13,860 bases of DNA from Pseudomonadota bacterium (GCA_021813195.1 JAKALI010000046.1:1-13860); one strand, 5' to 3'; positions 1-8,329 are shown, numbered from the stretch's first letter. Numbers and translations are program-made. The notes: generated from the letters alone by a model not told the origin.

Positions 1-1613
1 GAGACGGTTTCTATACCAACCTCTACAACGGCTCGAACATCGACAAGCTGAACAGCAATACAATTCGAGGCTATCTGAAGTGGACACCGAACGCCAATTT
101 GGACGTGACGCTAGAAAGCCAAGTGCAGACAATCGATATTGGCGATACTCTTCTGCAAAATCTTGCCTATCCAGGCGAAGTGTTCTATCGCCCAAACACA
201 CCGGTCAATTTCACAATTTACGACAATGTTCCTGGGCTGAACAAGGTCAACACCCAGAGCCATACGATAACAGCCAATTGGAGTAGCGGTTTCGGTCAGG
301 TAACCTCAATTACAAATTACCAAGACTACAACACGACTGGAAACCTAGATGTCGCGGGTATCAACTGCTATTGCCTAGATCAATTTAGTCGGGACACTGG
401 CTGGCAGGCGTCAGAAGAGCTACGTGACGCGTTCCACGTAACCAAAAATCTGAGAATGCTCGTGGGCGTGTTCGGACAGACTTGGTACGACGACACCGAC
501 GGCCCCGCAACGATACCGTTTGTCTCGCCGAATCTTGTCACACGCGGCATTACCAAGGAGCGTAGCTCGAACCTATCTGCATTCGCACAAGGTTATTGGG
601 ATATTACAGATCGTTTGGAGGTGCAGGGCGGCGTGCGTGTCAGCTGGGACAAGGTATTTTTGAGCGAAGCAGCTTTGAACTACTTTCAACCGGCCGGCAC
701 CAGCCCGCTACTTCTCGGGGACAATTTGAGAGGCGCTATTCTACTGCCGTACACGCCTGGCAATCAACCAAACTCAGGCAAACACGATTGGCTAGACGTG
801 GGCGGAAAGATTGGTCTGAATTATCATGTCACCGATCAAATTATGACCTACGGCTACTATGCGCGCGGGTTCAAATCCGGTGGCTTCAACGGCCGCGTCA
901 CCGTCGCTCAGGCGATCGGGCCATACGACGCTGAAACCGTAGACACCTTTGAGGTTGGTGTTAAGTCGGAGTGGTTTAATCATCGCCTTCAATTGAACGC
1001 CTCTGCTTTCCTCAATAAGTGGGCGAATATGCAGGTTCAACAGTCAAATTATACTGGTCCGACGATTGCATCGGTTATTCTCAATGCCGGTAAGGCCACG
1101 ACGAAAGGGTTTGAGCTTCAGCTTACAGCTGTGCCGATCGAAGGGCTGCAGATCGGTGGAACCTTGGGTTATCTGAATGCGTCCTACGATCAATTCCTGT
1201 CGAGTAGCAATCCACTTTGTCCGCCGGCACCGGCGGCGCAACCACCAGGGTGCGCGGTAAGCTATGGAGGTCGTACCTTGCCATACGCGCCCCAGTGGAC
1301 CGGCTCTATTTTAGGCAGCTATACATTCGATGTTGCGCATGGAGCGGCGACGGCTAGCGTTCAGTACACCTATACCGGAAAGAAGTGGGGGAACTACACC
1401 TATGCGCCAACGGAAGCACTGCCAGCGGTCGGTCTTCTGAATGCAAACGTTTCTTGGGGACCGGATGACGCCAATTGGTCCCTTGAATTGTGGGGTCGGA
1501 ATATAGCCAACAAGACTTACGTGGCTACGGCATTGGATGTGCCGCCGTTGTTTACTGAAGCCACGTTGGGAAACCCCCGCGAGTGGGGAGCAACTCTCAA
1601 GTTCAATATGTAA
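1..1613 (+). CDS. TonB-dependent outer-membrane receptor, C-terminal part (5' end outside window)
   Basis: The reading frame is open from base 3 and ends at TAA 1611-1613, giving 536 residues of beta-barrel; the signal peptide and plug lie upstream of the window. The first residues, DGFYTNLY, match the second receptor (codon 13659 onward), so roughly 220-245 N-terminal residues are missing. Barrel hallmarks include alternating aromatic strands, YGYYARGFKSGGFNGR, a late-barrel segment (FEVGVKSEW, then LNASAFLNKWANMQV), and a C-terminal ELWGRNIANKTY...REWGATLKFNM. Two cysteine pairs (CYC, and C-PPAPAAQPPG-C) sit in probable extracellular loops. The family imports scarce or bulky ligands across the outer membrane using TonB/ExbBD energy. 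The downstream AttH/CrtC-like and dikinase-like genes suggest an organic hydrophobic ligand rather than a siderophore, but this is inference. An internal TTG at 99 is not a real start, because homology to the second receptor extends to base 3. Confidence 0.93.
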   Translation, partial: DGFYTNLYNGSNIDKLNSNTIRGYLKWTPNANLDVTLESQVQTIDIGDTLLQNLAYPGEVFYRPNTPVNFTIYDNVPGLNKVNTQSHTITANWSSGFGQVTSITNYQDYNTTGNLDVAGINCYCLDQFSRDTGWQASEELRDAFHVTKNLRMLVGVFGQTWYDDTDGPATIPFVSPNLVTRGITKERSSNLSAFAQGYWDITDRLEVQGGVRVSWDKVFLSEAALNYFQPAGTSPLLLGDNLRGAILLPYTPGNQPNSGKHDWLDVGGKIGLNYHVTDQIMTYGYYARGFKSGGFNGRVTVAQAIGPYDAETVDTFEVGVKSEWFNHRLQLNASAFLNKWANMQVQQSNYTGPTIASVILNAGKATTKGFELQLTAVPIEGLQIGGTLGYLNASYDQFLSSSNPLCPPAPAAQPPGCAVSYGGRTLPYAPQWTGSILGSYTFDVAHGAATASVQYTYTGKKWGNYTYAPTEALPAVGLLNANVSWGPDDANWSLELWGRNIANKTYVATALDVPPLFTEATLGNPREWGATLKFNM

Positions 1614-1619
1614 AGAGGA

Positions 1620-1653
1620 CGTGGGCTGTTCTGCTAGCGAAGAACAGCCCGTG
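1620..1653 (+). terminator. Perfect 10-bp stem-loop between receptor and AttH/CrtC-like gene
   Basis: GGGCTGTTCT (1623-1632) and AGAACAGCCC (1641-1650) are perfectly complementary around an 8-base loop. The stem can be extended by two G-T pairs and a C-G pair (1620/1653). It starts 6 bases after the receptor stop and lies about 30 bases before the next start. No T-run follows, so it is not a canonical intrinsic terminator. It may instead act as a 3' mRNA stabiliser or a partial terminator that gives the receptor and the downstream enzymes different expression levels. The structure is seen directly; the function is inferred. Confidence 0.45.
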
Positions 1654-1682
1654 CCCAGTTAGCTAGAAGGTAAGAGGGTAGA

Positions 1683-2672
1683 ATGGTACTCAAAGCCGAA
1701 GACGAGCTCCGCCACGCGGTGAGCGACGATTACTATTTCAGAGAAAGTCTATATTTCAATTTTAACGACACCAAGAATAATCTTGGCGCATGGTTCTATT
1801 TCTGGGTTACGCCGAACAGAGAATCGCCGGCAGGAATGCTGGTTAGCCTTTATCACGGTTGCTGGCCGGATAAGAAAGTCAACGACAAGGCGATGGCTGC
1901 ACCTGGGCACCGTCTCGTCGAAGGCGATCGGTGGATCTATTGTTTTACGCGTGAAGTCGATTTTCAATTCAACGGCAATTTCGACGATGCAGAGCTTTGC
2001 GGCTTGCGCTTGCACAGACTTGAGCCATTGAAGCACTACAAGATTCTGTTCGACGATAAGGAAGGTAACACCGTCGATATCGACGCAGCGTTCATGATGC
2101 CGCCCTACGATTATGCCGATGGCGTCAACAGGACGCCGTTATGGGTGGCGACCAATCGGTACCACCGAGCATGGTGGGCGAAGGGCACGCTCAAAATTGG
2201 CGGTCAAATTTACAAAGTCGATTGCACGGGCGATTCCGATCACTCCTGGGGACAACGGCATATGGGGGTGTTCGTAGAGAACTTGTTCAAGATGTGGTCG
2301 TTTCAGACGTCGGATGGCCGCACCGCGATTTCCGCGATCCAACAGGGCAAGGCGGGCGAGGAGTTCGCATTGGGCTACGTGGTTCTGGACGGAGAGGTTG
2401 CCTCTGTAGCGACCGTCAATGCCAAGTCCTTATATGACCGGAACGGTGTACCGCACGATGTCGATCTTGTGGTGACAGACGCGCTCGGGCGGACGGTACG
2501 AGCGCGGTTCGATAAGATGCAGTCACATCTCGGTTCAGGCGACGTGTTCTGGGGCTACGAAGGTGTGGGCAACTATCAAGTGGAAGGATTCGGAACAGTG
2601 CCAGGCCTGATCTCCTATTTCTGGCCGTCCAGTACGACGGCAGCTGAACTACACGCGGGAAAGAAGAATTGA
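1683..2672 (+). CDS. AttH/CrtC-like (hydroxyneurosporene-synthase-like) lipocalin-fold protein, copy 1
   Basis: This 329-residue protein has no signal peptide and is probably cytoplasmic. It carries a GDSDHSWG motif at residues 183-190 (His187, Trp189), a signature of the AttH/CrtC lipocalin-like superfamily that includes carotenoid 1,2-hydratase. A second conserved block near the C-terminus is GYEGVGNYQVEGFG. The N-terminus (MVLKA.DELRH) and most aromatic positions recur in the homologue at 9371-10375; identity is about half by eye. The start ATG 1683 has an AGAGGG ribosome-binding site at 1673-1678. The gene lies 69 bases after the receptor and 48 before the dikinase-like gene, in a likely operon. 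The superfamily acts on or binds hydrophobic molecules such as carotenoids; a hydratase reaction here is unproven. The repeated pairing with the dikinase suggests a shared substrate. Family placement is reasonably sure; function is not known. Confidence 0.85.
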   Translation: MVLKAEDELRHAVSDDYYFRESLYFNFNDTKNNLGAWFYFWVTPNRESPAGMLVSLYHGCWPDKKVNDKAMAAPGHRLVEGDRWIYCFTREVDFQFNGNFDDAELCGLRLHRLEPLKHYKILFDDKEGNTVDIDAAFMMPPYDYADGVNRTPLWVATNRYHRAWWAKGTLKIGGQIYKVDCTGDSDHSWGQRHMGVFVENLFKMWSFQTSDGRTAISAIQQGKAGEEFALGYVVLDGEVASVATVNAKSLYDRNGVPHDVDLVVTDALGRTVRARFDKMQSHLGSGDVFWGYEGVGNYQVEGFGTVPGLISYFWPSSTTAAELHAGKKN

Positions 2673-2707
2673 AAGTTCGTCACGTAGCGAGGCTGATTAT
2701 ACATTTC

Positions 2708-2713
2708 GAGGAG
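2708..2713 (+). promoter_or_regulatory. Ribosome-binding site of dikinase-like copy 1
   Basis: GAGGAG lies 7 bases before ATG 2721. It fixes the start of the protein at MGWIVLPSD, which aligns with MAWIFSHSD of the second copy. Confidence 0.7.
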
Positions 2714-2720
2714 TGAAGGT

Positions 2721-5258
2721 ATGGGTTGGATCGTGCTGCCATCCGATCCGCGGTGCGTAGAAGAGGAAGTCGCCGGAGGCAAGGGCGCGTCGCTGGCGCG
2801 GCTGTGTAATCTGGGGTTCAAGGTGCCACGGTTTGTGGTGATTGCCGCGTCGGCGTTCCGTCAGATGGCTCACTGCGAGCCGAGCGCGAGCTTCTTGGAA
2901 GATTTGCGCGAAGTGCTCAGGGAATTTGATCTGGAGGGCGGGATTGCAGTGCGCTCCTCGGCGATCGGCGAAGATGCAGCCGATAGTTCGTTTGCGGGTC
3001 TTTATCATACCTCTCTGGATGTGCGAAGCTTCGAGGAAGCGGTGGAGGCAATTCGGCTGTGTTGGGCGTCCTATCGCAATGCCGCTGCAGCAGAATATCG
3101 CGAAGAGCGCACGGTGGTACGAGATGGTGCCATGGCGGTGGTCTTGCAAGCGATGGTGCACGGCGAATGGTCCGGGGTGTGCTTCACCGCGAACCCGGTG
3201 AATTTGTCGCTGTCGCAAGGGCTTATTAATGCTGTGCCGGGCCTCGGCGAGGCGCTGGTGTCGGGCACGATCAACCCCGAAGAGATCACGGTTTTAGCGA
3301 ACGAGGGCGGGATCGTGGACCGCAAGGGGGGCGATCATACTCTTCCGCTACCGGCGGCGACTGCAGCAGCGGTATGGCAAGCAAGCAAGGCGATTGCGGA
3401 GAATTTGCGTTTTCCGCAGGACGTGGAATGGACTTGGCGCAATGGGGAGCTTTATGTCTTGCAGAGCCGCCCGATCACCACCATCGCCGACGTCTTCTAT
3501 AGCCGCATGCTGGAGCCATGGCAGGCCGATCCGTTGGCCGATCCTGACGATCCGGCCCGCATCTGGTCGCGAATGATGGCGGACGAGACCTGGGTCTCTC
3601 CAATCAGTCCGTTGTTCTATAATGTTCATAATCTATCGTTCGCGCGCATTAACTTCATTCGCCTTCATGGCGATCGCAGCTGGTTGCCGCCGGATATTTT
3701 CAAGTATCACCGGGCGACGGCGTATGCCGATGTGCAGATGATCCGGCGCATGTACAGTTTCCAGCCGCGGCTGGCGCGTATCCGGGGCATTTTGAATTTT
3801 CTGCCGGCTGGGATGCAAGAAGAATTCCGCCGCGAGCGCTTCCACTGGTTGGGCAGGCTCTACCGCATTTTGCGCTACGAATGTAGTAATCGCAAAATAC
3901 GGTCGTTCTTTCGAAATTATAGCTATGTCGCGGCGCAGTGGCCCGACTATGTCGCCAAGAGCGACCGCTGGCTGGATATGGATCTCGATGCGCTGACGCT
4001 GGAGCAATTGCGTGCGCACCAAGCCGAAGTCGGCCGGGCGATGGCGGAGGTCAGTCCGCCCTGTGGAATTGGTGTATTCCACGCATCCGATCTCCACTTG
4101 TTGCTGACTGGTCTGCTTGATCGCTGGTGTAAGCATCTTGGCTCGGACGGGGAGAATCTCTACGCGCGGATTAGCGCGGGCCTGGACGACAGCGAGACGG
4201 TGCGTGAGAGCGAGGAGTTGTGGGAACTGGCCCAACTTCTGCGGGCGCTGGGTTCGCAACTAGTGTCATTGGCGGACCGATTGGATTGGATAAGTTTCCG
4301 GCAGGCGGCTTCGGGCCATGTCCATGGCTCCCGCATGATCGCGGCATTCGAGACGTTCTGGCGTAACCATCGCCATCTAGGTTCGACCTACAAAGATCTG
4401 ATCTGGCCGCGCTGGGGCGACGACATGGATCAGTGCTTTGCGGTGGTGAAGGCCTATGCGCAAAGCACGGCGGAGCGGCCGAGCGTGGTGAACGCGCGTA
4501 GTGCGCAGTCACGGCGCGCAGCGCAGAAGCATATATTGGCTTCGCTACGCGGCCCGTTGGCGCCATTACGCCGGCAGGTTCTGCGTTTTCTGTTCCGCTA
4601 CAACGAGATCTACATGGCGGTGCGAGACAACCACCGATTCTACGTTGATCGCAATTGGTACGAAGTGCGTCGGATCTACCGCTCCTATGGAGCGCGGCTT
4701 GCGGCCGCCGGCGTTTTGCAGGCGCGCGATGAAGTATTTTTCCTGGGCACGGCTGAGGTAGAAGCGGGGCTAGCCGGAATGCTTGACGGGGCTGAGGCTT
4801 CGCGCCGCATAGCAGTACGACGGCGGGTGTGGGAAAGCACATTGAGACAACAGGGTCCAAAATTCTTGAAGGGCTGGGCACCTTATGCGGACCTGCTGGC
4901 AGGCGAAACCGGGGCAACGGCGCTGCGTGGCATCGCTGCGAGTCCAGGCTCTGCAGTGGGAACGGCGCGGGTGGTTTACGACGTGCGCGATCTCAGCCTC
5001 GTCAAGGACGGCGAGATTCTGGTGACGCGTCAGACCGATCCGTCCTGGACCACCGTGTTCGGGCGGATCGTCGGCCTCGTGCTGGAAACCGGGGGCGTGC
5101 TGTCTCACGGTACTTCACTATGCCGCGAGTATGGCTTGCCGTGTGTGACTTCGGTCGAGCAGGCAACAGTAAAAATTCCCAACGGCAGCACCATTGAGCT
5201 GATCGGCAGTGAGGGTGTCATCAATATCCTCGCCACACCCGTACTTCAATTATCCTAG
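2721..5258 (+). CDS. PEP-synthase/rifampicin-phosphotransferase-like dikinase, copy 1
   Basis: This 845-residue protein has an N-terminal PPDK/PEP-synthase ATP-binding domain at about residues 10-260: GGKGASL 19-25, AVRSSAIGEDAADSSFAG 76-93, SGVCFTANPVN 151-161, FPQDVEW 231-237 and LQSRPIT 247-253. A long, mostly helical middle region of about 260-735 follows. The C-terminal PEP-utilizer swivel domain, about 740-840, has GGVLSHGTSLCREYGLPCV with the presumed phospho-acceptor His796. The PEP/pyruvate-binding TIM barrel of true PEP synthase is absent. This is the layout of rifampicin phosphotransferase, where ATP phosphorylates the swivel histidine, which then modifies a substrate bound in the middle domain, giving AMP and phosphate. 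The natural substrate here is unknown. The protein is probably cytoplasmic. It follows the AttH/CrtC-like gene by 48 bases. Its codons look richer in G/C than those of its neighbours. Rifampicin itself is unlikely, given the catabolic context and the paralogue at 10385. Confidence 0.9.
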   Translation: MGWIVLPSDPRCVEEEVAGGKGASLARLCNLGFKVPRFVVIAASAFRQMAHCEPSASFLEDLREVLREFDLEGGIAVRSSAIGEDAADSSFAGLYHTSLDVRSFEEAVEAIRLCWASYRNAAAAEYREERTVVRDGAMAVVLQAMVHGEWSGVCFTANPVNLSLSQGLINAVPGLGEALVSGTINPEEITVLANEGGIVDRKGGDHTLPLPAATAAAVWQASKAIAENLRFPQDVEWTWRNGELYVLQSRPITTIADVFYSRMLEPWQADPLADPDDPARIWSRMMADETWVSPISPLFYNVHNLSFARINFIRLHGDRSWLPPDIFKYHRATAYADVQMIRRMYSFQPRLARIRGILNFLPAGMQEEFRRERFHWLGRLYRILRYECSNRKIRSFFRNYSYVAAQWPDYVAKSDRWLDMDLDALTLEQLRAHQAEVGRAMAEVSPPCGIGVFHASDLHLLLTGLLDRWCKHLGSDGENLYARISAGLDDSETVRESEELWELAQLLRALGSQLVSLADRLDWISFRQAASGHVHGSRMIAAFETFWRNHRHLGSTYKDLIWPRWGDDMDQCFAVVKAYAQSTAERPSVVNARSAQSRRAAQKHILASLRGPLAPLRRQVLRFLFRYNEIYMAVRDNHRFYVDRNWYEVRRIYRSYGARLAAAGVLQARDEVFFLGTAEVEAGLAGMLDGAEASRRIAVRRRVWESTLRQQGPKFLKGWAPYADLLAGETGATALRGIAASPGSAVGTARVVYDVRDLSLVKDGEILVTRQTDPSWTTVFGRIVGLVLETGGVLSHGTSLCREYGLPCVTSVEQATVKIPNGSTIELIGSEGVINILATPVLQLS

Positions 5259-5433
5259 TAGGAGCACTTTGCGCTTTTTAGGAATGTGCAGTTGGTGACG
5301 CCACCGCCGGGAGTTAATCTCGGTTGAACTTGAGTCTGGCACGTGTCTGATCGCGCTCATCGCGCGTTCGCGCTGGTGCTATCTGCGGGTAAGCTGCGAC
5401 TGCGTGCTGACAGAGCCGTGCCAGCCGCTGGTC
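5259..5433. other. Convergent intergenic gap
   Basis: This 175-base gap separates two converging genes, the dikinase-like gene and the acyl-CoA ligase. No strong intrinsic terminator was found. TGGCACG (5337-5343) and CGTGCCA (5417-5423) are complementary but about 73 bases apart. With adjoining TGTC/GACA they could close a large imperfect stem. No gene was recognised here. Confidence 0.5.
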
Positions 5434-7020
5434 TCAATTGACTCGGCGTTCCCGTCCGGTCCAGTAGGGTTCACGCAACTGCCGGCGCAGGATTTTGCCT
5501 GAGGCATTGCGCGGGAGGGCCCCGATAACATCCACGCTCTTTGGTGCTTTGAATGCGGCGATGCGTTCACGGGCGAAACGGATGATGTCGGCAGGGTCGA
5601 TGGCCTTGCCTGGCTTTGGCACGACGATAGCCTTCGGGACTTCACCCCACCTTTCGTCTGGCACGCCAATCACCGCCACCTCCAAGATGTCTGGGTGGCC
5701 GTAAACGGCACTTTCAACTTCCGCCGGGTAGATGTTCTCGCCGCCGGAGATGATCATGTCCTTGACGCGGTCCTGGATGAAGAGATAACCGTCCTCGTCG
5801 AGATAGCCCGCGTCGCCGGTCTTGAGCCAGCCTTCCGCGTCGATAGTCTTGGTCGTCGCCTCGGGAAGATTCCAGTAGCCGGCCATGTTCGCCACGGCGC
5901 GAACCGCAACCTCGCCAACCGTGCGCGGTGGTACGGCTTCACCATTCTCGCCGATCACCTTCAGTTCGACACCTGGCATCGGAATGCCCGCGGCCCGCAT
6001 GCGCGCATTGCCAGCCGGATCATGGTCCTCCGGAGGCAGGAAGACGATGGTGCCGCAAGTCTCTGTCATGCCGTATTGTTGAACAAAACCGCAGCCAAAC
6101 ACCTCCATGCATTCGCGCAAAAGGTCGAGAGGGATCGGCGAGGCGCCGTACAGGATGTATTTAAGGCGCGAATAATCGATCTCCCGCGCCCGCGGCAGAT
6201 TTACAACGATCTGCAGCGCAGCTGGCACCATGAACATCTTTGAGATTTTGTCCTTCTCGATGAAGTCGAGTACCTTCGTGGGATCGAATTCCCGTGCGAT
6301 TACACCCTTGGCGCCATTGTAGAGCCCAACCATGCCCCAGCCAGTGCCGCCGATGTGTGCCACCGGCATGGCTACAAGACTCACATCCTCCGGGCCCCAC
6401 TCATTCCATTCCATGTGCGAGCCGGCGGCAGCGCGTCGGCCGCCCAGCAAGTTCCGGTGCCGCAGCATCGCGCCCTTTGGATTGCCGGTCGTGCCCGAGG
6501 TGTAGAGCTGCAAGGTCACATCTTCTTCGGAGATCGGCAACAAGGGGTCACTGTCGGGTTGTTCGTCGCGCCAGTTTTCGAACAGAGGCCAACCACCGTC
6601 GCAGGGTTCCATGGCGATGATCTGCTGCACTGTCTTGAGTTCGCCCTCGATTTGCCTAACCAAGTCGGTGCATTCGGGCCCCACAAACAACAATTTCGCG
6701 TGCGCGTCGTTGATCATATACGCGACCTCACGCGGAGCAAGGCGCCAGCCCACAGGCGTCATAATAGTGCCAGCCTTGGCGCCACCGAATTGCAGCTCAA
6801 AATAGTGGTCGCTGTTCTTGCCCAGATAGCAAATGTGGTCGCCGTTCCTCACGCCGATAGCGACCTGCGCATTGGCGACCTGGCTGGTGTGACGGTCGAA
6901 TTCGCCGAAGGTCGTAATTCGGCCCTCGAAGGTGAGGGCAACCGCATTCGGCCGTTCGCGTCCGTGATAACGCGGAATGTCAGCTAGGGTCGGCATCTGA
7001 GAATGATCGATGGTCTGCAT
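5434..7020 (-). CDS. Acyl-CoA ligase (AMP-forming, ANL superfamily)
   Basis: This 528-residue protein, of full family length, has every ANL motif. These are the P-loop YTSGTTGNPKG at 173-183, YGMTE at 316-320, TGD at 401-403, DRVKDMIISGGENIYPAEVE around 417-436, and PRNASGK ending in the catalytic Lys509. These enzymes adenylate a carboxylic acid with ATP and transfer it to CoA. The sequence reads like the medium/long-chain or cyclic-acid CoA ligases of catabolic operons; substrate class cannot be read from it. It is the last gene of a minus-strand operon with the SDR and VOC genes, 72 bases behind the VOC gene. The start at 7020 has AGGGCAGG just upstream; Met9 is a possible alternative. It probably activates a carboxylate formed from the imported compound for beta-oxidation-type breakdown, which is inference. 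Confidence 0.95.
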   Translation of the reverse strand: MQTIDHSQMPTLADIPRYHGRERPNAVALTFEGRITTFGEFDRHTSQVANAQVAIGVRNGDHICYLGKNSDHYFELQFGGAKAGTIMTPVGWRLAPREVAYMINDAHAKLLFVGPECTDLVRQIEGELKTVQQIIAMEPCDGGWPLFENWRDEQPDSDPLLPISEEDVTLQLYTSGTTGNPKGAMLRHRNLLGGRRAAAGSHMEWNEWGPEDVSLVAMPVAHIGGTGWGMVGLYNGAKGVIAREFDPTKVLDFIEKDKISKMFMVPAALQIVVNLPRAREIDYSRLKYILYGASPIPLDLLRECMEVFGCGFVQQYGMTETCGTIVFLPPEDHDPAGNARMRAAGIPMPGVELKVIGENGEAVPPRTVGEVAVRAVANMAGYWNLPEATTKTIDAEGWLKTGDAGYLDEDGYLFIQDRVKDMIISGGENIYPAEVESAVYGHPDILEVAVIGVPDERWGEVPKAIVVPKPGKAIDPADIIRFARERIAAFKAPKSVDVIGALPRNASGKILRRQLREPYWTGRERRVN

Positions 7021-7092
7021 GTTCCTGCCCTGAAAGGTAAAATGTTAGTGTTGTAGAAGGAGAGGGGCGGCAATGTTTCGCACCTCCAAACA

Positions 7093-7482
7093 TCAGAGCC
7101 TCTCAAGAAACTCAATCTCTCGGCCCTCAGGATCCTGTACGAATGCCACGCGCAAACCGGGCACATCGAAAGGGCTCCTTTGAGCCACCGCACCTTGCGC
7201 TATTGCGTGCGCAAACGCTGAATCCGCGCTTTCGACGTAGATACCGAGAGGGCCATATCTGTTCCCAATTACAGCAACGATTTCGTCTGTCGGCTTATAG
7301 AGAACTAGGCAGAATCCTTGCGTATTTCCAGCAGGACGCAAAACAACTTCCGTAGCTGTGCCAGCATCGATCGTCCGAACTACACGCAGGTCCAATAGGC
7401 ATTCATAAAAGGCCGTCATTGCCTTAAGGTCGTGAACGACAAATTTCATAAAGGCAAATTCGATTTCCGATGCGACCGCCAT
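7093..7482 (-). CDS. VOC/glyoxalase-fold protein
   Basis: This 129-residue protein is the size of a single VOC unit with two beta-alpha-beta-beta-beta repeats. It begins FAFMKFVVHDLKAMTAFYECLL and ends FVQDPEGREIEFLERL, the classic first and last strands of the glyoxalase/bleomycin-resistance/dioxygenase superfamily. His17 and Glu124 sit where metal ligands are usually found. Members include lyases, epimerases (for example methylmalonyl-CoA epimerase), extradiol dioxygenases and binding proteins; none can be picked here. Its ATG shares one base with the TAA of the upstream SDR gene (TAATG, 7480-7484), indicating translational coupling. A role in the same pathway as the SDR and ligase is therefore likely. 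Confidence 0.85.
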   Translation of the reverse strand: MAVASEIEFAFMKFVVHDLKAMTAFYECLLDLRVVRTIDAGTATEVVLRPAGNTQGFCLVLYKPTDEIVAVIGNRYGPLGIYVESADSAFAHAIAQGAVAQRSPFDVPGLRVAFVQDPEGREIEFLERL

Positions 7483-8255
7483 TACGCGCTCTGTCCACCA
7501 TCAACAGCAAGCATTGCTCCGGTCAGGAAGCTCGCTATCGGGCTGAGAAGGAATGCGGCCACAGTGCCGATTTCGTCTGGAGTTCCGAATCGCTGAAGAG
7601 GAGTCTCGCGGCGGATCCAGCGGTCCCACGCTTCGTGGCGGGGCCCTCTCATGCGTTCGTCCCATTCACCTCCCGGGAAAATAATATTACCAGGCGCGAG
7701 TGCGTTCACACGGATGCCAGAGCGGCCGGCAATCTTCGCAAGTTCGCCGCTAAGATGATTTACCGCTGCCTTTGCGGTGCCGTATGTCAACCCTGTGCCC
7801 ATTGCGCTAAGGCCCGCGATCGAGCTGATCAAGAGAATTGCACCTTCTTTGCGTGGCGTCATACGTCGAAGAGCAGATCGCGCGACCCGGAAAGAGGCGC
7901 CCAAATTTTGATCGATGCCAGCCGCCCAAGCATCGTCCCCCACGTCGAAGCCGGGAGGGCAGGCGTGAATGCCAACATTGGCGACCACGCCCCAGATGGA
8001 TCCAAGCTGATCTTCGCAGGCAGATACAGCTCCTTCCACATCCGTGGTGTTGCGCATATCTGCCGCGACGGACCAGATCCTATCCCGGCCGTAGGTGCTT
8101 GCGAGGTGGTCTGTCGTTACATTGAGCGGTTCGGCCCTGCGCGCCACCAGGCAAACTTTCGCACCCTCTCTAAGGCAAGACTCGGCTATACCGAGGCCGA
8201 TCCCCCGACTGGCTCCCGCCAAAAAAATGACCTTGCTCTCCAGTTGCAAATCCAT
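7482..8255 (-). CDS. Short-chain dehydrogenase/reductase (SDR)
   Basis: This is a classical SDR of 257 residues counted from ATG 8255 (MDLQLESKVIFLAGASRG). A TTG four codons upstream (8267) is a less likely start. Motifs are the dinucleotide-binding GASRGIG (14-20), the tetrad Asn117, Ser145, Tyr158 and Lys162 in YGTAK, and a C-terminal LAVDGG. The usual NAG motif reads NVG (93-95), a mild variant. A basic ARR after the second strand suggests, weakly, NADP(H) preference. The family interconverts alcohols and ketones, including on steroids, terpenoids and hydroxyacyl-CoAs. It is the first gene of the minus-strand operon, divergent from the TetR gene and coupled to the VOC gene by TAATG. It probably oxidises a hydroxyl on the pathway intermediate; the substrate is unknown. 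Confidence 0.93.
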   Translation of the reverse strand: MDLQLESKVIFLAGASRGIGLGIAESCLREGAKVCLVARRAEPLNVTTDHLASTYGRDRIWSVAADMRNTTDVEGAVSACEDQLGSIWGVVANVGIHACPPGFDVGDDAWAAGIDQNLGASFRVARSALRRMTPRKEGAILLISSIAGLSAMGTGLTYGTAKAAVNHLSGELAKIAGRSGIRVNALAPGNIIFPGGEWDERMRGPRHEAWDRWIRRETPLQRFGTPDEIGTVAAFLLSPIASFLTGAMLAVDGGQSA

Positions 8256-8292
8256 TGCACTGTCCAAATATCATGCCCGTGCAAAACTTATT

Positions 8293-8320
8293 CAAGTCAC
8301 TAGCGAAATCAAGTAACTAG
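8293..8320. promoter_or_regulatory. Direct repeat CAAGTNACTAG in the divergent SDR/TetR gap
   Basis: CAAGTCACTAG (8293-8303) and CAAGTAACTAG (8310-8320) are 11-base direct repeats with one mismatch, 17 bases apart start to start. They lie 38-65 bases upstream of the SDR start. The core TNACTAG also occurs as an inverted pair at 9227-9254, before the second AttH/CrtC-like gene. This is a candidate binding site for the divergent TetR regulator. The repeat is seen; the operator role is inferred. Confidence 0.45.
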
Positions 8321-8329
8321 AATTATCAA

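Noticed and set aside
4171..4917. Long open frame on the minus strand (248 codons) inside the first dikinase-like gene
   Set aside because: The translation is Pro/Arg/Ser-rich with no recognisable domain. It is antisense to a well-supported coding region of G+C-rich codons.
2721..5258. Rifampicin resistance gene
   Set aside because: The domain plan matches rifampicin phosphotransferase. However, two copies sit next to TonB receptors and a catabolic operon, and the middle-domain blocks look locus-specific. The resemblance supports mechanism, not substrate.
5337..5423. Bidirectional terminator in the convergent gap
   Set aside because: The complementary arms are short and about 73 bases apart, with no T-runs on either side. 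Kept only as a note on the gap.
6355..6987. Open frame of 210 codons on the plus strand across the acyl-CoA ligase
   Set aside because: It is antisense to the ligase's conserved P-loop region, with no domain of its own.
7470..8303. Open frame of 277 codons on the plus strand across the SDR gene
   Set aside because: It is the exact antisense of a clear SDR with intact motifs. Its translation has low-complexity Arg/Ala/Cys content and no family signature.
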